A stretch of 64,000 bases of DNA from Oxalobacter vibrioformis (GCF_027118995.1 NZ_CP098242.1:2457001-2521000), one strand, 5' to 3'. Positions 1-9,832 are shown, counted from the stretch's first letter. Program-made: numbers and translations. The notes: generated by a model not told the origin, from the sequence alone.

Positions 1-773
1 TCGCCGCGTACTGCTTCCGAAATCAGGAAAGACTTGGCCCAGGGGTGGTAAAGGCAGGTCGGATGAAACTGGATAAACTCCATATTACCCACCCGGCATC
101 CGGCACGCCATGCCATGGCAATCCCGTCGCCACTGGCGGTATCCGGATTGGTGGTGTAAAGATAAACCTTGCCTGCGCCGCCGGTTGCCAGCACCGTGTG
201 CCGGGCGGAAAAAGTACGGACTTCACCGGCTTTTTCATCCAGCACATACAGACCGTGGCAGCGAACCGGGTGGACATCACTGCCCAGCCTGTCGGAGGTG
301 ATCAGGTCCACGGCAGAATGATTTTCAAAGATGCTGATATGACTGCTGGCCCGGAGCTTCTCTTCCAGCGTGACCTGGACAGCGTGCCCGGTCGCATCAG
401 CTGCATGGATAATACGTCTTTCACTGTGTCCGCCTTCCCGCGTCAGGTGAAAGCCGATGGCGGAACTTTCATCCCGTGAAAAGGGCACGCCCTGCCCAAT
501 CAGCCAGTCGATCGCTTCCGCGCCGTTTTCCACGATAAAGCGGGTGACGTTTTCTTCACAGAGCCCGGCGCCAGCCCGCATCGTATCGGCCACGTGCTGC
601 TCGATGGAGTCCACCGGGTCCAGCACCGCAGCAATACCGCCCTGTGCGTAGTTGCTGGCGCTTTCATCCAGTGTGCGCTTGCATATCAGGGCAATCCGAC
701 AGGAAGCGGGAAGACGAAGGGCAACGGAAAGCCCGGCCAGTCCACTACCAACAATAACAACATCAAAATCCAT
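1..773 (-). CDS. nadB: L-aspartate oxidase, C-terminus beyond window
   Basis: L-aspartate oxidase is the flavoenzyme that oxidises L-aspartate to iminoaspartate in the first step of de novo NAD synthesis. The minus-strand frame opens with ATG at 773-771 and stays open to the window edge, about 257 residues. The N-terminus shows the FAD dinucleotide-binding motif GSGLAGLS near residue 9, then the family motifs NYAQGGIAA, SAIGFHLTREGG and HTVLATGGAGKVY, and ends in the FHPTCLYHP region. The succinate dehydrogenase/fumarate reductase flavoproteins are related, but the short N-terminus and the NYAQGGIAAV motif favour NadB. No frameshift is seen in the visible part. Confidence 0.93.
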   Translation of the reverse strand, partial: MDFDVVIVGSGLAGLSVALRLPASCRIALICKRTLDESASNYAQGGIAAVLDPVDSIEQHVADTMRAGAGLCEENVTRFIVENGAEAIDWLIGQGVPFSRDESSAIGFHLTREGGHSERRIIHAADATGHAVQVTLEEKLRASSHISIFENHSAVDLITSDRLGSDVHPVRCHGLYVLDEKAGEVRTFSARHTVLATGGAGKVYLYTTNPDTASGDGIAMAWRAGCRVGNMEFIQFHPTCLYHPWAKSFLISEAVRG

Positions 774-905
774 GAGGCACCCGAATATCAGTGGAAGTCA
801 CCTAACTATATTCGATTCAGACGGCTTCGTCATGCGGTTTTACCAGAAAAAGGGCTCTTCTTTTGCCCTCAGGTGATTAATAGAGGAGCCACCTCTGGCA
901 GCTCT

Positions 906-938
906 TGAAAAAAATCAGGTGCCTCCACCTGAAAAATA
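906..938 (-). terminator. Intrinsic terminator after the DUF3861 gene
   Basis: Arms TCAGGTG (915-921) and CACCTGA (926-932) form a seven-pair hairpin with a four-base loop. On the minus strand it is followed by a run of seven T, so it ends transcripts coming from the DUF3861 gene. Confidence 0.7.
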
Positions 939-999
939 GCCGCTTAATGTTGTTTATGGATGGTTTCCACGGCGCTTCAACAGAAAATCTTTTGCCTGA

Positions 1000-1290
1000 T
1001 CAGGGAATGCCTTTCTTGAGTGTTTTCATGAAATCTACCATTTGCGGGTAAAAATCACTGAAAAGATCCATTTTCCGGTTGTTGAGCATCACTTCCGTAA
1101 AAAGCTTCAGCCCGACCCCGAAGGCCGTGGCATCTTCATCGTTAAAGTCATTCCTGCTTTTGATTTTTTCAATGATGAAGAGAATTTCATCATGGTTGCC
1201 CACCTCGAATTGCAGGGGAGGGGCAGTCACCGGCTGCCCCTCCTTGTCAGCCAGGTATTCAATCGTGACACGGTAACGGTGCTTTTTCAT
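1000..1290 (-). CDS. DUF3861 family protein
   Basis: This is a 96-residue soluble protein of the DUF3861 family, whose function is unknown. It shows the family's conserved stretches: an N-terminal basic beta strand (KHRYRVTIEYLAD), PLQFEVGNHDEI in the middle and FGVGLKLFTEVMLNNR near the C-terminus. I chose ATG at 1290-1288 because AGGA lies seven bases upstream; a TTG three bases earlier is also open. It starts 17 bases after the stop of the broken secreted-protein gene and probably shares a transcript with recJ. Confidence 0.8.
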   Translation of the reverse strand: MKKHRYRVTIEYLADKEGQPVTAPPLQFEVGNHDEILFIIEKIKSRNDFNDEDATAFGVGLKLFTEVMLNNRKMDLFSDFYPQMVDFMKTLKKGIP

Positions 1291-1307
1291 CAATATTTCC
1301 TCGCGGT

Positions 1308-2124
1308 TTATTTTTGCCTATTGCGTTCATAGTGGCGGACATAAGTGATCTCATGCGCTTTTTTCCCGTCAGGCGGCTTTTCCTGCAAGACTAGGGCGTG
1401 TTAACACTAAACAGCCTGCTGCAAAGCCGTTGTGTCCCAAATGGCGGTGTTGCCTCGAAAAATCTGAATTTGACGTAGGTCTACTACGCCTGCATCCAGA
1501 TTTTCCGATGCGCCTTGCCCTTTGAAACAAAACGACTTTTCGCGAACAGCGGTCTAGTGTTAACACGCCCTAGCAGTTCTTCATGCGGCACATTTGCCGC
1601 CGGGTTTTCCGAATGCCAGTCACGGTAATACCAGGCCATGTGATAAATACGCGGTTGAGACGATACCGGAATCTGCACATATTTTCCCTCAGGCGTGCCA
1701 TCCTTTTTCAGGGTAATTTCCTGCTTATCCTTCAGGATCAGGAGATGGTTTTCGCTATCTATTTCATAGTGGCCTGTCCGTGCTTTTGCTGCGCGTCCAC
1801 CCCATCCCCATGCCTGGTTCCTTGCTGGAAGGCGCCGTCTTTTGCCAGCCTCAGAAAACCCAGATAGACATAGCCCGAAGCGCTCAGGTGCGCTTGCATG
1901 ACGCCTTTGGCTTCCCGCCAGTCATTCATCCCGGTCAACCTGTCCCCGGCATCCGGCTCGACAATGCCTGCATAATCGGTCAGTCGTACATGCTGATCGG
2001 TGATTGAGGCGATCTCAAGGGGGGACCGGGCCTGCCCTGAAAGCGGCAGCAGCAGGAAACAACCAGCGATGCCGGCAGCCAGGGTCTTTGCCATCCGGCT
2101 GGTTTTTGTCATCATCATATCCAT
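1308..2124 (-). pseudogene. Secreted protein gene, broken by a frameshift and an inserted element
   Basis: The frame starts with ATG at 2124-2122, 10 bases after the recJ stop, and encodes a signal peptide (basic start, then LAAGIAGCFLLLPLSG, cleavage near QARS). The first frame is good to about 1803, where a G-rich stretch shifts it; the continuing frame carries GHYEIDSENHLLIL and YHMAWYYRDW. At 1573 the frame enters a 183-bp element (1391-1573). If the element and one CTAG copy are removed, the frame runs on as LVLQEKPPDGKKAHEITYV to a stop at 1310-1308. The intact ancestor would be a periplasmic or secreted protein of roughly 210 residues. The family is not recognised. A sequencing error could explain the frameshift, but not the insertion. 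Confidence 0.75.
1391..1573. mobile_element. 183-bp MITE-like element with 19-bp perfect terminal inverted repeats
   Basis: The ends are perfect inverted repeats: CTAGGGCGTGTTAACACTA at 1391-1409 and its complement at 1555-1573. CTAG at both edges is consistent with a four-base target duplication (or a TA duplication inside it). No transposase can be encoded in this length. Inside, AATCTG near 1461 and CAGATT near 1497 bracket a CGTAG/CTACG inner stem, so the core can fold. A CTAG target suits non-autonomous relatives of IS5-type elements, but that assignment is inference. It interrupts the secreted-protein gene behind recJ. Confidence 0.8.
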
Positions 2125-2134
2125 GAAGAAAAAA

Positions 2135-3829
2135 TCATGCCGCTTCCCCGTATTCGACAATCAGTTGCACCGATGTCATGCCGTTGTATTCATTGCTTGC
2201 GATACGGAAGGCCAGGCGGGCATCACGGGGAAGCAGGGCGGTATGGTTAAAGTAAATGGCGGATAACGCCATCCCGTTTTTTTCCAGTTGAAGGGAGAGG
2301 TGACGCTCTTTCAATACCCGCTGGTTGACGATATGAAAGCGGTCGGAAAAAATCGGCGGCTCAAACCCCTGTCCCCATATGCGGGATTCCAGCTGGTGCA
2401 CAAAGTCCAGTGTATAGCACGAATTATCCGGCGTTCCATCCGTTTCAATGACACGCTCCAGCTGTGTCTGGTTCAGGAATTCTTTTGCGATGGCCTCAAA
2501 CGCTTCGCAGAAAACATCATAAGCGTCGCCCTGCATGGTCAGGCCTGCCGCCATGGCATGCCCGCCAAAACGGGAAATCATGCCGGGATGGCGTTTTGCC
2601 ACCAGATCAATCGCATCACGCAGGTGAAAGCCCGGTATCGAGCGGCCCGATCCCCGGATATTGCCATCCTTGTCAGGTGCAAAAACAAATACCGGACGGT
2701 AATACTGGTCTTTCAGGCGGGAAGCCAGGATACCGATAACCCCCTGGTGCCAGTTGGCATCCAGCACACTGATCGAGGCGCTTTCATCCGGCTGGAAATT
2801 TTCCAGCATCGCCAGCGCTTCATCACGCATCCCACTCTCGATCTCGCGTCTTTCCTGGTTGATTTTATTCAGTGTCTGTGCGATTTCCCAGGCGCGGCCC
2901 TCATCATCCGTTACCAGGCATTCCACCCCCAGCGCCATGTCCGACAGACGTCCTGCCGCATTCAGCCGGGGTGCGACAGTGAACCCCAGGTCAAACGTGG
3001 TGGCCCTGCGCCATTCCCGCCCGGCGGCACGGAAAAGGGCAGCGATACCCGTATGCATATTGCCGGCAGCGATCCGTTTCAAGCCCTGGGCTACCAGAAT
3101 ACGGTTATTCCTGTCCAGCCGCACCACATCGGCTACCGTGCCCAGCGCCACCAGGTCGAGCAGGCTGTCCAGCCGGGGCTGGCTTTTGGCATCAAAAACC
3201 CCGCGCTTTCTGAGTTCGGCCCGAAGCGCCAGCATCACGTAAAAGATCACACCGACCCCGGCCAGGTTCCGGCTGTCAAACGTGCAGGCAGGGTGGTTCG
3301 GATTAACGATCACACAGTTCTCGGGCAGGCTGTCACCCGGCAGATGGTGGTCGGTGACCAGCACCTCCATGCCCTGGCTCACCGCGGCAAGCACCCCGTC
3401 AATACTGGCAATACCGTTATCCACCGTGACCAGCACCTGCGTTCCGTGCTTTTTACGGGCTTCATCGACAATAGCAGGGGTCAGGCCATACCCGTTGTCA
3501 AAACGGTTGGGCACTAAAAAGGAAACATCACCTCCCATCATCTTCAGGCCATGGATGGCAACCGCACAGGCCGTGGCACCATCACAGTCATAGTCCGCCA
3601 CAATGCAGATTTTCTTTTTTGCGGCAATCGCATCGGCCAAAAGCACAGCGGCCCTTTCATTGTTCAAGAGCCCGGCAGGTGGAAGGAGGGCAGAGAGTTC
3701 GGTGGACAGCTCGCTGATATCGTTGATGCCCCGCGCGGCATAAATCCGTGCCAGCACGGGATGAAGTCCCTGCTGGGAGAGCATATCGGCCGTTCTGGAA
3801 GCGTACGGTCTGACCGTGATGGTTGTCAT
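2135..3829 (-). CDS. recJ: Single-stranded-DNA-specific exonuclease RecJ
   Basis: RecJ degrades single-stranded DNA 5' to 3' in recombination, mismatch repair and base-excision repair. The 564-residue product has the usual family length. The DHH phosphoesterase motifs are visible: VADYDCDGATA near residue 78 (metal ligands), VTVDNGI, and VTDHHLPG near residue 160. The DHHA1 domain follows with GVIGILASRLKD and RGSGRSIPGFHLRDA, and an OB-type C-terminal part closes the protein. The ATG at 3829-3827 fits the family N-terminus. The secreted-protein pseudogene and the DUF3861 gene follow closely and probably share the transcript. lolC is divergent. Confidence 0.96.
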   Translation of the reverse strand: MTTITVRPYASRTADMLSQQGLHPVLARIYAARGINDISELSTELSALLPPAGLLNNERAAVLLADAIAAKKKICIVADYDCDGATACAVAIHGLKMMGGDVSFLVPNRFDNGYGLTPAIVDEARKKHGTQVLVTVDNGIASIDGVLAAVSQGMEVLVTDHHLPGDSLPENCVIVNPNHPACTFDSRNLAGVGVIFYVMLALRAELRKRGVFDAKSQPRLDSLLDLVALGTVADVVRLDRNNRILVAQGLKRIAAGNMHTGIAALFRAAGREWRRATTFDLGFTVAPRLNAAGRLSDMALGVECLVTDDEGRAWEIAQTLNKINQERREIESGMRDEALAMLENFQPDESASISVLDANWHQGVIGILASRLKDQYYRPVFVFAPDKDGNIRGSGRSIPGFHLRDAIDLVAKRHPGMISRFGGHAMAAGLTMQGDAYDVFCEAFEAIAKEFLNQTQLERVIETDGTPDNSCYTLDFVHQLESRIWGQGFEPPIFSDRFHIVNQRVLKERHLSLQLEKNGMALSAIYFNHTALLPRDARLAFRIASNEYNGMTSVQLIVEYGEAA

Positions 3830-4004
3830 GCGGTTGATCTTTCAGGAAAAAAAGCCCGGATGGTGTTGTCAATGCAAAACCGTTCAGGATCAGGTGGCGC
3901 ATGGCTTTATGTAAAAACGCAAAAATCATTGTAATTTGTGTAACTTGTCAGTGACGTTGCCCTCTATTCTATGGCAAACTGTGCCATCTCATCAGGAGTT
4001 TAAT

Positions 4005-5273
4005 TTGAGCGTACTATCCCGATTGCCCTATGAATGGCTGGTTGGCCTGCGTTATATCCGCTCCGCACGCAAAAGCGGGCGCAACCGCTTCATCTCGTTT
4101 ATCTCACTCATTTCCATGGCCGGCATCGCGCTGGGGGTGGCGGCGCTCATTGTGGTGATGTCAGTGATGAACGGCTTCCAGAAAGAAGTCCGTGACAAGA
4201 TGCTGTCGGTGTTGCCGCATATCGAGATATACGATACTTATGGCTCGCTGCCTGACTGGCAGGGCACTGCCCTTGAGGTCATGAAAAACCCCGACGTGAA
4301 GGGCGCTGCCCCGTACATCATGGCGCAGGCCATGCTCACCCGCTCAGACCGCGTGCAGGGCGTGATCGTGCGCGGCATCGTGCCGTCAGAAGAAGTCAAG
4401 GTCTCCGATGTCGCCCGGCAAGTCAAGACAGGCAGCTTCGAGAGTCTTCAGCCCGGTACCTTCAATATCGTGATCGGTATCGGTCTTTCACGGCAGTTGC
4501 GGGCATTTGTGGGTGACAAAATCACGCTGATCGCGCCGCAGGGCCAGCTTACCCCGGCCGGCATGATCCCCCGCCTGAAACAGTTTACGATTTCCGGGGT
4601 GTTTGATGTCGGACACCACATGCTCGATACCAGCCAGGCCTTTATCAGCATGGAAGACGGCATGAAAATGTTCCAGCAGGAAGCCCCCAACGGGTTGCGC
4701 CTTCGCATCCGGGACATGTACCAGGCGCCGGTCGTTGCCTGGGAAATCTCCAAACAGCTTAACAACAGTGATCTCCTGGTTCGTGACTGGTCCCGAATGA
4801 ACCGCAACTGGTTTGCCGCCGTCCAGATGGAAAAGCGCATGATGTTCATCATCCTGCTCCTGATTGTCGCCGTGGCGGCATTCAACCTCGTTTCCACGCT
4901 GGTGATGACCGTGACCGAAAAACAGGCGGATATTGCTATCATGCGCACCCTGGGCGCGTCGCCGCGCTCCATCATGAAAATCTTCATGATCCAGGGCGCC
5001 ATTGCCGGCATACTCGGCACCCTGATCGGTGTGAGCGGAGGTATCCTCATTGCCGTCAATATCGACGTGATCGTGCCCTTTATCGAAAGCCTTTTCGGCT
5101 TTCATTTCCTGCCCAAGGATATCTACATGATCAGTACCCTGCCGTCAGACCTGCAACTGGGCGATGTGCTTTTCACCAGCGGCGCAGCCATTATCCTGGC
5201 CTTCCTTGCCACCCTTTACCCAAGCTGGAGCGCTTCCCGCGTCAATCCGGCGGAGGCGCTGCGCTATGAGTGA
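4005..5273 (+). CDS. lolC: Lipoprotein-releasing ABC transporter permease LolC/LolE
   Basis: This is the inner-membrane permease of the Lol system, which extracts outer-membrane lipoproteins and hands them to LolA. The 422-residue protein has one N-terminal membrane segment (near [20 protein letters not shown]), a large periplasmic domain and three C-terminal membrane segments, as in MacB/FtsX-type permeases. I chose TTG at 4005 because AGGAG lies six bases upstream and the protein then begins at the conserved [11 protein letters not shown] block; ATG at 3936 is open but lacks support. Its last codons overlap the lolD start by eight bases. A single permease beside LolD is usual in betaproteobacteria, so LolC versus LolE cannot be separated. 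Confidence 0.93.
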   Translation: MSVLSRLPYEWLVGLRYIRSARKSGRNRFISFISLISMAGIALGVAALIVVMSVMNGFQKEVRDKMLSVLPHIEIYDTYGSLPDWQGTALEVMKNPDVKGAAPYIMAQAMLTRSDRVQGVIVRGIVPSEEVKVSDVARQVKTGSFESLQPGTFNIVIGIGLSRQLRAFVGDKITLIAPQGQLTPAGMIPRLKQFTISGVFDVGHHMLDTSQAFISMEDGMKMFQQEAPNGLRLRIRDMYQAPVVAWEISKQLNNSDLLVRDWSRMNRNWFAAVQMEKRMMFIILLLIVAVAAFNLVSTLVMTVTEKQADIAIMRTLGASPRSIMKIFMIQGAIAGILGTLIGVSGGILIAVNIDVIVPFIESLFGFHFLPKDIYMISTLPSDLQLGDVLFTSGAAIILAFLATLYPSWSASRVNPAEALRYE

Positions 5274-5943
5274 TGCCGTATTATCCTGCCGTGATCTTGG
5301 CAAGACCTTCTCCCAGGGCCAGTATGTCGTGGAAGTCTTCAAAGGCGTCAATTTTGATGTATTCCCCGGCCAGCGCGTTGCCATCGTCGGCGCCTCCGGC
5401 TCCGGCAAATCCACGCTTTTGCACCTGCTGGGCGGGCTGGATACCCCGACAACCGGCACCGTCAGCCTTGAAGGGCGGGATTTTGCCAGCCTGTCCGAGA
5501 CAGAACGCGGTACCGTACGCAACCAGTCCCTGGGTTTCGTTTACCAGTTCCACCATCTCCTGCCCGAGTTTTCCGCGCTGGACAATGTTGCCATGCCACT
5601 GATGATCCGGCGCATCAGCCGCGAAGACGCCCATAAAACGGCGAAAGATATCCTGGCCCGTGTGGGGCTGGAACACCGCGTGACCCACCGTCCAGGCGAG
5701 CTTTCCGGCGGCGAGAGGCAGCGGGTGGCCCTGGCCCGTGCGCTGGTGACACAGCCTGCCTGTGTCCTGGCCGATGAGCCCACCGGCAATCTGGACCGAC
5801 CGACAGCGCATCAGATCTTCGATCTGATGCTGGAACTCTCCAAAACGACCGGCACGGCCTTTGTCATTGTGACGCACGACAGTGATCTGGCACAGCGTTG
5901 CGACCGCATCCTGCGCATGTCCGAAAACGGGCTGGAAGAATAG
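5266..5943 (+). CDS. lolD: Lipoprotein-releasing ABC transporter ATPase LolD
   Basis: This is the cytoplasmic ATPase that powers the LolC/E permease. The 225-residue product has Walker [10 protein letters not shown] near residue 42, the Q-loop around [12 protein letters not shown], the LolD-type signature [16 protein letters not shown], Walker [13 protein letters not shown] and the switch histidine in VIVTHD. The start ATG at 5266 overlaps the end of lolC, which implies translational coupling. A further in-frame start at 5164 would lie deep inside lolC and is rejected. Confidence 0.96.
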   Translation: MSDAVLSCRDLGKTFSQGQYVVEVFKGVNFDVFPGQRVAIVGASGSGKSTLLHLLGGLDTPTTGTVSLEGRDFASLSETERGTVRNQSLGFVYQFHHLLPEFSALDNVAMPLMIRRISREDAHKTAKDILARVGLEHRVTHRPGELSGGERQRVALARALVTQPACVLADEPTGNLDRPTAHQIFDLMLELSKTTGTAFVIVTHDSDLAQRCDRILRMSENGLEE

Positions 5944-5966
5944 CCTCAACAGAGAAGGGGCTCTTC

Positions 5967-6797
5967 ATGCAAATTCGCATTGTCAAATATAATGCATTGA
6001 TAATAAATTGCATTAATTCATGTGGGACGCTTGTGAGCGATACGACCAGCTGGATTTCCGAAGCCATTCATACTCTCGGTCTGAGCGAAAACGACATCCA
6101 TCTGCTGGAAGAAGAGGCCAATGCCCAGCTGTATGATGCGCTGGAAAATCACTTACAGCATCCCGACCAGACCTGACCCGCTTTTTATCAGCCGCAGCCC
6201 GCGAAGGGCAGGGGCACATCTCACTTGCCCGCCTGTGGGAAATCAAGCTGATGGACGTGGATGAAGCCCCCCCTGCAATCCGCTGCCCATGCAGGTGCAT
6301 GACGAGCTGCTGGAAAGCGCTGATGATGCCGTCAATGATGCCTATGCTGACAGCTTTCCTGATGTGGTGTTCGGCTATGTCGTCCCTCACAACACCTTTT
6401 TTTCAGCATTCTGGGATATCCATATCCTCTCACTCTTTGATGATTACACCCGCCTGGCCCGCGAACTGTGCGAGATACTGAGTGTCCAGACCGGCCAGAT
6501 ACGCCCGGACGATTACCAGGTCCATCCGGACAGCTACGATTGGCTGGAAGAGGGCGATAGCGACACCATTACCGGGCCTGGCGGGGAAAAATGTCGCCAT
6601 GACGTGCATGGCGGTTTTTTCCTTGGGTATCTGCAGACCTGTCCCGAACACGCCGGTATTCGCTCCTGGTTTGAGGAAAACAGTTTTCAGCGCATGACCA
6701 GCCTCTTTCCCTCTACGTCAGAAAAGGCTGGCTCACCCAGACACCGACCCACGAATACACGAAACCGTCTCTTGTCATTCTCCCTGCCAGGCCATAA
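5967..6797 (+). pseudogene. Degraded gene of unknown function with probable frameshifts
   Basis: Protein-like sequence runs through three frames. The first frame starts with ATG at 5967 and stops at 6176; a second frame picks up at once as DLTRFLSAAAREGQGH and reads to the C7 tract at 6267-6273; a third runs from there (PLPMQVHDELLESAD) to about 6712; the last part (LYVRKGWLTQTPTHEY) ends at 6797. The pieces join end to end and have normal amino-acid composition, so one broken gene is likelier than several small ones. The family is not recognised. Base errors in homopolymers would give the same picture. It follows lolD by 23 bases. Confidence 0.5.
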
Positions 6798-6798
6798 C

Positions 6799-7161
6799 AT
6801 GACAGCTATGGAACACCACGTCATAGAAATCCGCAATCTATTGGCAGAGCTGGGCTGGCACATCAATCCGGTCGATCTTGTTTCGCTTGAGTGGTGGGCC
6901 GATGAAATGTGGGTACTGGAGTCCGTCTGGTCACCACAGGGAAAACAGGCCTGGCTCACTTTCCTTGTTGATCCGCTCATTGCCAACAGTGCCACACGGC
7001 AAAAGGGCGAATCAGTATGGGCCATCATGCTGACAACCCAAAAACCCTGGAACTGGCAGGACGACCACACCGGCTTCACGATGTCGCTGGGCCGCCAGCG
7101 GGAAAAAGCCATGAAACGGCTGGATGCCTGGCTGAAGGGTTACCGGAACACCGGTCAGTAA
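6799..7161 (+). CDS. Hypothetical protein, 120 residues
   Basis: A short soluble protein begins with ATG at 6799, one base after the stop of the degraded gene; ATG at 6808 is also possible. It is rich in tryptophan (LEWWADEMWVLESVW, KPWNWQDD) and has a basic C-terminal helix (RQREKAMKRLDAWLK). No signal peptide or membrane segment is visible. I do not recognise the family. The tight spacing suggests that it once formed an operon with the preceding broken gene. Confidence 0.55.
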   Translation: MTAMEHHVIEIRNLLAELGWHINPVDLVSLEWWADEMWVLESVWSPQGKQAWLTFLVDPLIANSATRQKGESVWAIMLTTQKPWNWQDDHTGFTMSLGRQREKAMKRLDAWLKGYRNTGQ

Positions 7162-7382
7162 ACCGAAAAGCTGCCAGAAAAAACCAAAGCCACCATATTC
7201 CGACATTCACAATTGAAAACGGCGGATATAGCTCTTCCTAAACCCCGCACCAGCCCTTACGCTCCGGCTGACGTGACAAACATTCGCGCAAACAGCAAAA
7301 ACCCCTTGCCAGCGGGCATATATTGATATAGCGCGGCCATGTTGCCGCATTCCATTGATCAATAATTTTTTACGGAGAATGT

Positions 7383-8894
7383 ATGTCACAAGATATAAGC
7401 TGGGGGCGGCCGGAATATGACATCTGGACCGATGACAGTCCTGCTGCCAAAGTCGTACGTGAAAAAATGCCGTATTTACTGACAGAAGATGAACGGGCAA
7501 AACGCCCGGTTACCCCTGTTGTGCCAGATACACCCGAATTGCCTGAACCCGATTTTTCGTATGAAGCACAAAAAGCCAGCGATAACATAGTCAACATGAT
7601 CGGAAATGTCGCTACAGAACAGTTTCAACAGAAGCAGGAACAACAGCGGCTGGAAAGACGATTTCCCACTACCGTTCCCAAGGTGTCTACTGGAATGAAA
7701 AGCAGCATTGCCACATCATCTTCTGCTGCTTTAGCCCCCTCCCTGTCCGGGCAGGCTAAAGCACCGGATGTGACTGACATGATGAATACTCAGTTCAACA
7801 TGAAAGTGCCGCAGGCACAGATGCAAAATCTGGTTGAGACTTCGGCGCTGACAACAGCAACACAACCGGCATTGAAAACAGCACAAGGTCAACCTGGTAA
7901 TCTGGTCAGGCGGTCAGCCGAATCTGTCGCATCCGGCATACTAGGTGACGCGGATGCCTACAATCGCAGCCAGTTGCATACAGGCATGCAAAAGACAAAT
8001 GAAACCCTACAGGAAACAGGGCAGAGCATCCTCAACAACCTGCCAACCATTACTTCCTCCGTCATGGCGGGTATGACAGACGATGGCGGAAATATGGCGA
8101 ATGCATACGAGGATGCCCGGCAGGGAAAATACCGGGTGTCGCCTGTTGAAAATCTTGCCAAAATGGGAGGTGTTGCCTATGAGCAGTACGGCACGGCATC
8201 ACGCAACAGCCTCAAACAGATACTTTCTGCCCATGCCGCCACACGCAGCAACACCTATGGCAAAAAAATGGATAATCCAGAAGTGTTGGAATACTGGAAA
8301 CACGGCATGGACACCAAGGTACGCAACGCAAAAAATTCCCTGAGGCGTTTTGCCCTGACTGCCGACGGCTACATGAAAGCCACATTCGGGGATCGCTATA
8401 TCTCCTACGAAAAAGACCTGCTGGTGTCATACAAACAGGATAAGGAACTGCTCGACAGCAACCGGTTGATCTCTCCCAGGGAGTTGTGGGAAGCCAGAAA
8501 CAGCGATGAATTTGCCGACAAGCTCGAAAAATTCGGCTACCAGACGGTGATGGGCGGCAAGCTCGTTGATCTTGTTGGGCTCTTTGCCGGAAACCATGTC
8601 GCCCTGGGCGTGGAAAAGCTGTATCAGGTGTATGACGCCATTGCGCAGCTTTATACCAATTCGCTTCTCAAAAACGGGGGAGACCTGAACAAAGCCACCG
8701 TGCTTGGCAGCATGGTCGGCAAGTCGGTTGCCGAGTGGAACGACAATATCCGGCAGGTTGCCAATACCATGAGCCCGGTAACAGGCACGATGCTCCTCAT
8801 CGTTAATGACACGATGAGCAATGAGGCAAAACAGATGCTGATTGATTATGTGGGTGGCCTGGATATGCCTGCGAAAAAAGAAAAGGAACTTTAA
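7383..8894 (+). CDS. Unknown 503-residue protein, possibly exported or effector-like
   Basis: The gene starts with ATG at 7383 with ACGGAGA upstream and ends just before an intrinsic terminator. Residues 1-60 are proline- and charge-rich, 60-200 are Gln/Ser/Thr/Ala-rich and low in complexity (EQFQQKQEQQRLERRF), and the C-terminal half looks folded (YWKHGMDTKVRNAKNSLRR, GGKLVDLVGLFAGNHVALGVEKLYQVYDAIAQLY). There is no signal peptide. The disordered front plus helical back, with a Sel1 protein next door, resembles secreted-effector loci, but no named domain can be shown. The flanks show no transposase or tRNA. Confidence 0.75.
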   Translation: MSQDISWGRPEYDIWTDDSPAAKVVREKMPYLLTEDERAKRPVTPVVPDTPELPEPDFSYEAQKASDNIVNMIGNVATEQFQQKQEQQRLERRFPTTVPKVSTGMKSSIATSSSAALAPSLSGQAKAPDVTDMMNTQFNMKVPQAQMQNLVETSALTTATQPALKTAQGQPGNLVRRSAESVASGILGDADAYNRSQLHTGMQKTNETLQETGQSILNNLPTITSSVMAGMTDDGGNMANAYEDARQGKYRVSPVENLAKMGGVAYEQYGTASRNSLKQILSAHAATRSNTYGKKMDNPEVLEYWKHGMDTKVRNAKNSLRRFALTADGYMKATFGDRYISYEKDLLVSYKQDKELLDSNRLISPRELWEARNSDEFADKLEKFGYQTVMGGKLVDLVGLFAGNHVALGVEKLYQVYDAIAQLYTNSLLKNGGDLNKATVLGSMVGKSVAEWNDNIRQVANTMSPVTGTMLLIVNDTMSNEAKQMLIDYVGGLDMPAKKEKEL

Positions 8895-8904
8895 TAAAAC
8901 GACA

Positions 8905-8942
8905 AAAGGAATGGTACAGTTACCATTCCTTTTTATTTTTTT
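8905..8942 (+). terminator. Intrinsic terminator
   Basis: AAAGGAATGGT and ACCATTCCTTT pair around a short loop, followed by TTATTTTTTT. It ends the transcript of the 503-residue protein and separates it from the Sel1 gene. Confidence 0.85.
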
Positions 8943-8957
8943 GGAAGAGTTGAATCC

Positions 8958-9818
8958 ATGAAAAAAAGAGTATTCGCCTGCTTGATGATTTTTTTTATGG
9001 CTGGCTTCGCATTTGCTGATGATATCAGCGAGGGACTGAAGCATTATTTCAATAAAGATTTTGAGAGGGCATTGGTCTATTTCCAGAAACCGGAGGTTCA
9101 GGAAAACCCCAGAGTGCAGAATGCGCTTGGTTATATGTACAGTGAAGGTGCTGGCGTCAGACAAGATTATCAAAAGTCCCTTTACTGGTATAACCGCGCA
9201 GCAGATCAACAGTATCCCGGTGCGCAGTATAACCTTGGTCTTATGTATGAAGACGGGACGGGCATTCAGAAGGACCATACCAAAGCCATGGCATGGTATC
9301 AAAAAGCTGCTTCACATAATAATCCCAGAGCACAAGTAGCAATAGGCCTTTTATATAAAAACGGTCAGGGAGTCCGGCAGAATTACGAGCAAGCTTTCAA
9401 ATGGTTTGAAAAAGCAGCAAAGCAGGACAATGCAGCAGGATTGATTCATCTCTCCGCGCTTTACTATACAGGACAAGGAACAAGTAAAGACCTAAGTAAA
9501 TCGGCAGAACTTAATCGTCGGGCTGCCGAGCTAGGTAATGACATGGGACAGTTCAATCTCGCCCGTTCTTATGACCATGGATTTGGTGTTGAAAAGAGCG
9601 CCAGTGATGCACTTTACTGGTATACCAGGAGTGCTGAAAATGGCAATGCCAGAGCAATGGACCGCCTGACAGACGTTTATCGTTACGGCAAGCTGGGGCA
9701 GCCGGTGGATGAGAAAAAAGCCGATGAATGGGAAGCCAGGGCAAAAATCGCCTGGTCAACACGCGACGACAAACCGAGTACCGGAAAGCGATTCCTGCAA
9801 AGAATCCTCCAGGATTGA
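8958..9818 (+). CDS. Secreted Sel1-repeat (TPR-like) protein
   Basis: This 286-residue protein begins with a clear signal peptide (MKKRVFACLMIFFMAGFAFA, cut before DD). About six Sel1-like repeats follow, with the consensus A-Q-x-x-L-G-x-x-Y-x-x-G-x-G: NALGYMYSEGAGVRQDY, YNLGLMYEDGTGIQKDH, VAIGLLYKNGQGVRQNY, FNLARSYDHGFGVEKS and others. Such repeats form an alpha solenoid used for protein binding in the periplasm. It follows the 503-residue gene after a terminator, so it is probably expressed separately. Its partner and process are unknown. Confidence 0.9.
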   Translation: MKKRVFACLMIFFMAGFAFADDISEGLKHYFNKDFERALVYFQKPEVQENPRVQNALGYMYSEGAGVRQDYQKSLYWYNRAADQQYPGAQYNLGLMYEDGTGIQKDHTKAMAWYQKAASHNNPRAQVAIGLLYKNGQGVRQNYEQAFKWFEKAAKQDNAAGLIHLSALYYTGQGTSKDLSKSAELNRRAAELGNDMGQFNLARSYDHGFGVEKSASDALYWYTRSAENGNARAMDRLTDVYRYGKLGQPVDEKKADEWEARAKIAWSTRDDKPSTGKRFLQRILQD

Positions 9819-9832
9819 TCCTATCTTTCCAG

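Noticed and set aside
2288..3517. 409-residue plus-strand frame opposite recJ
   Set aside because: It is antisense to a clear recJ with all motifs. The frame is open only through codon bias.
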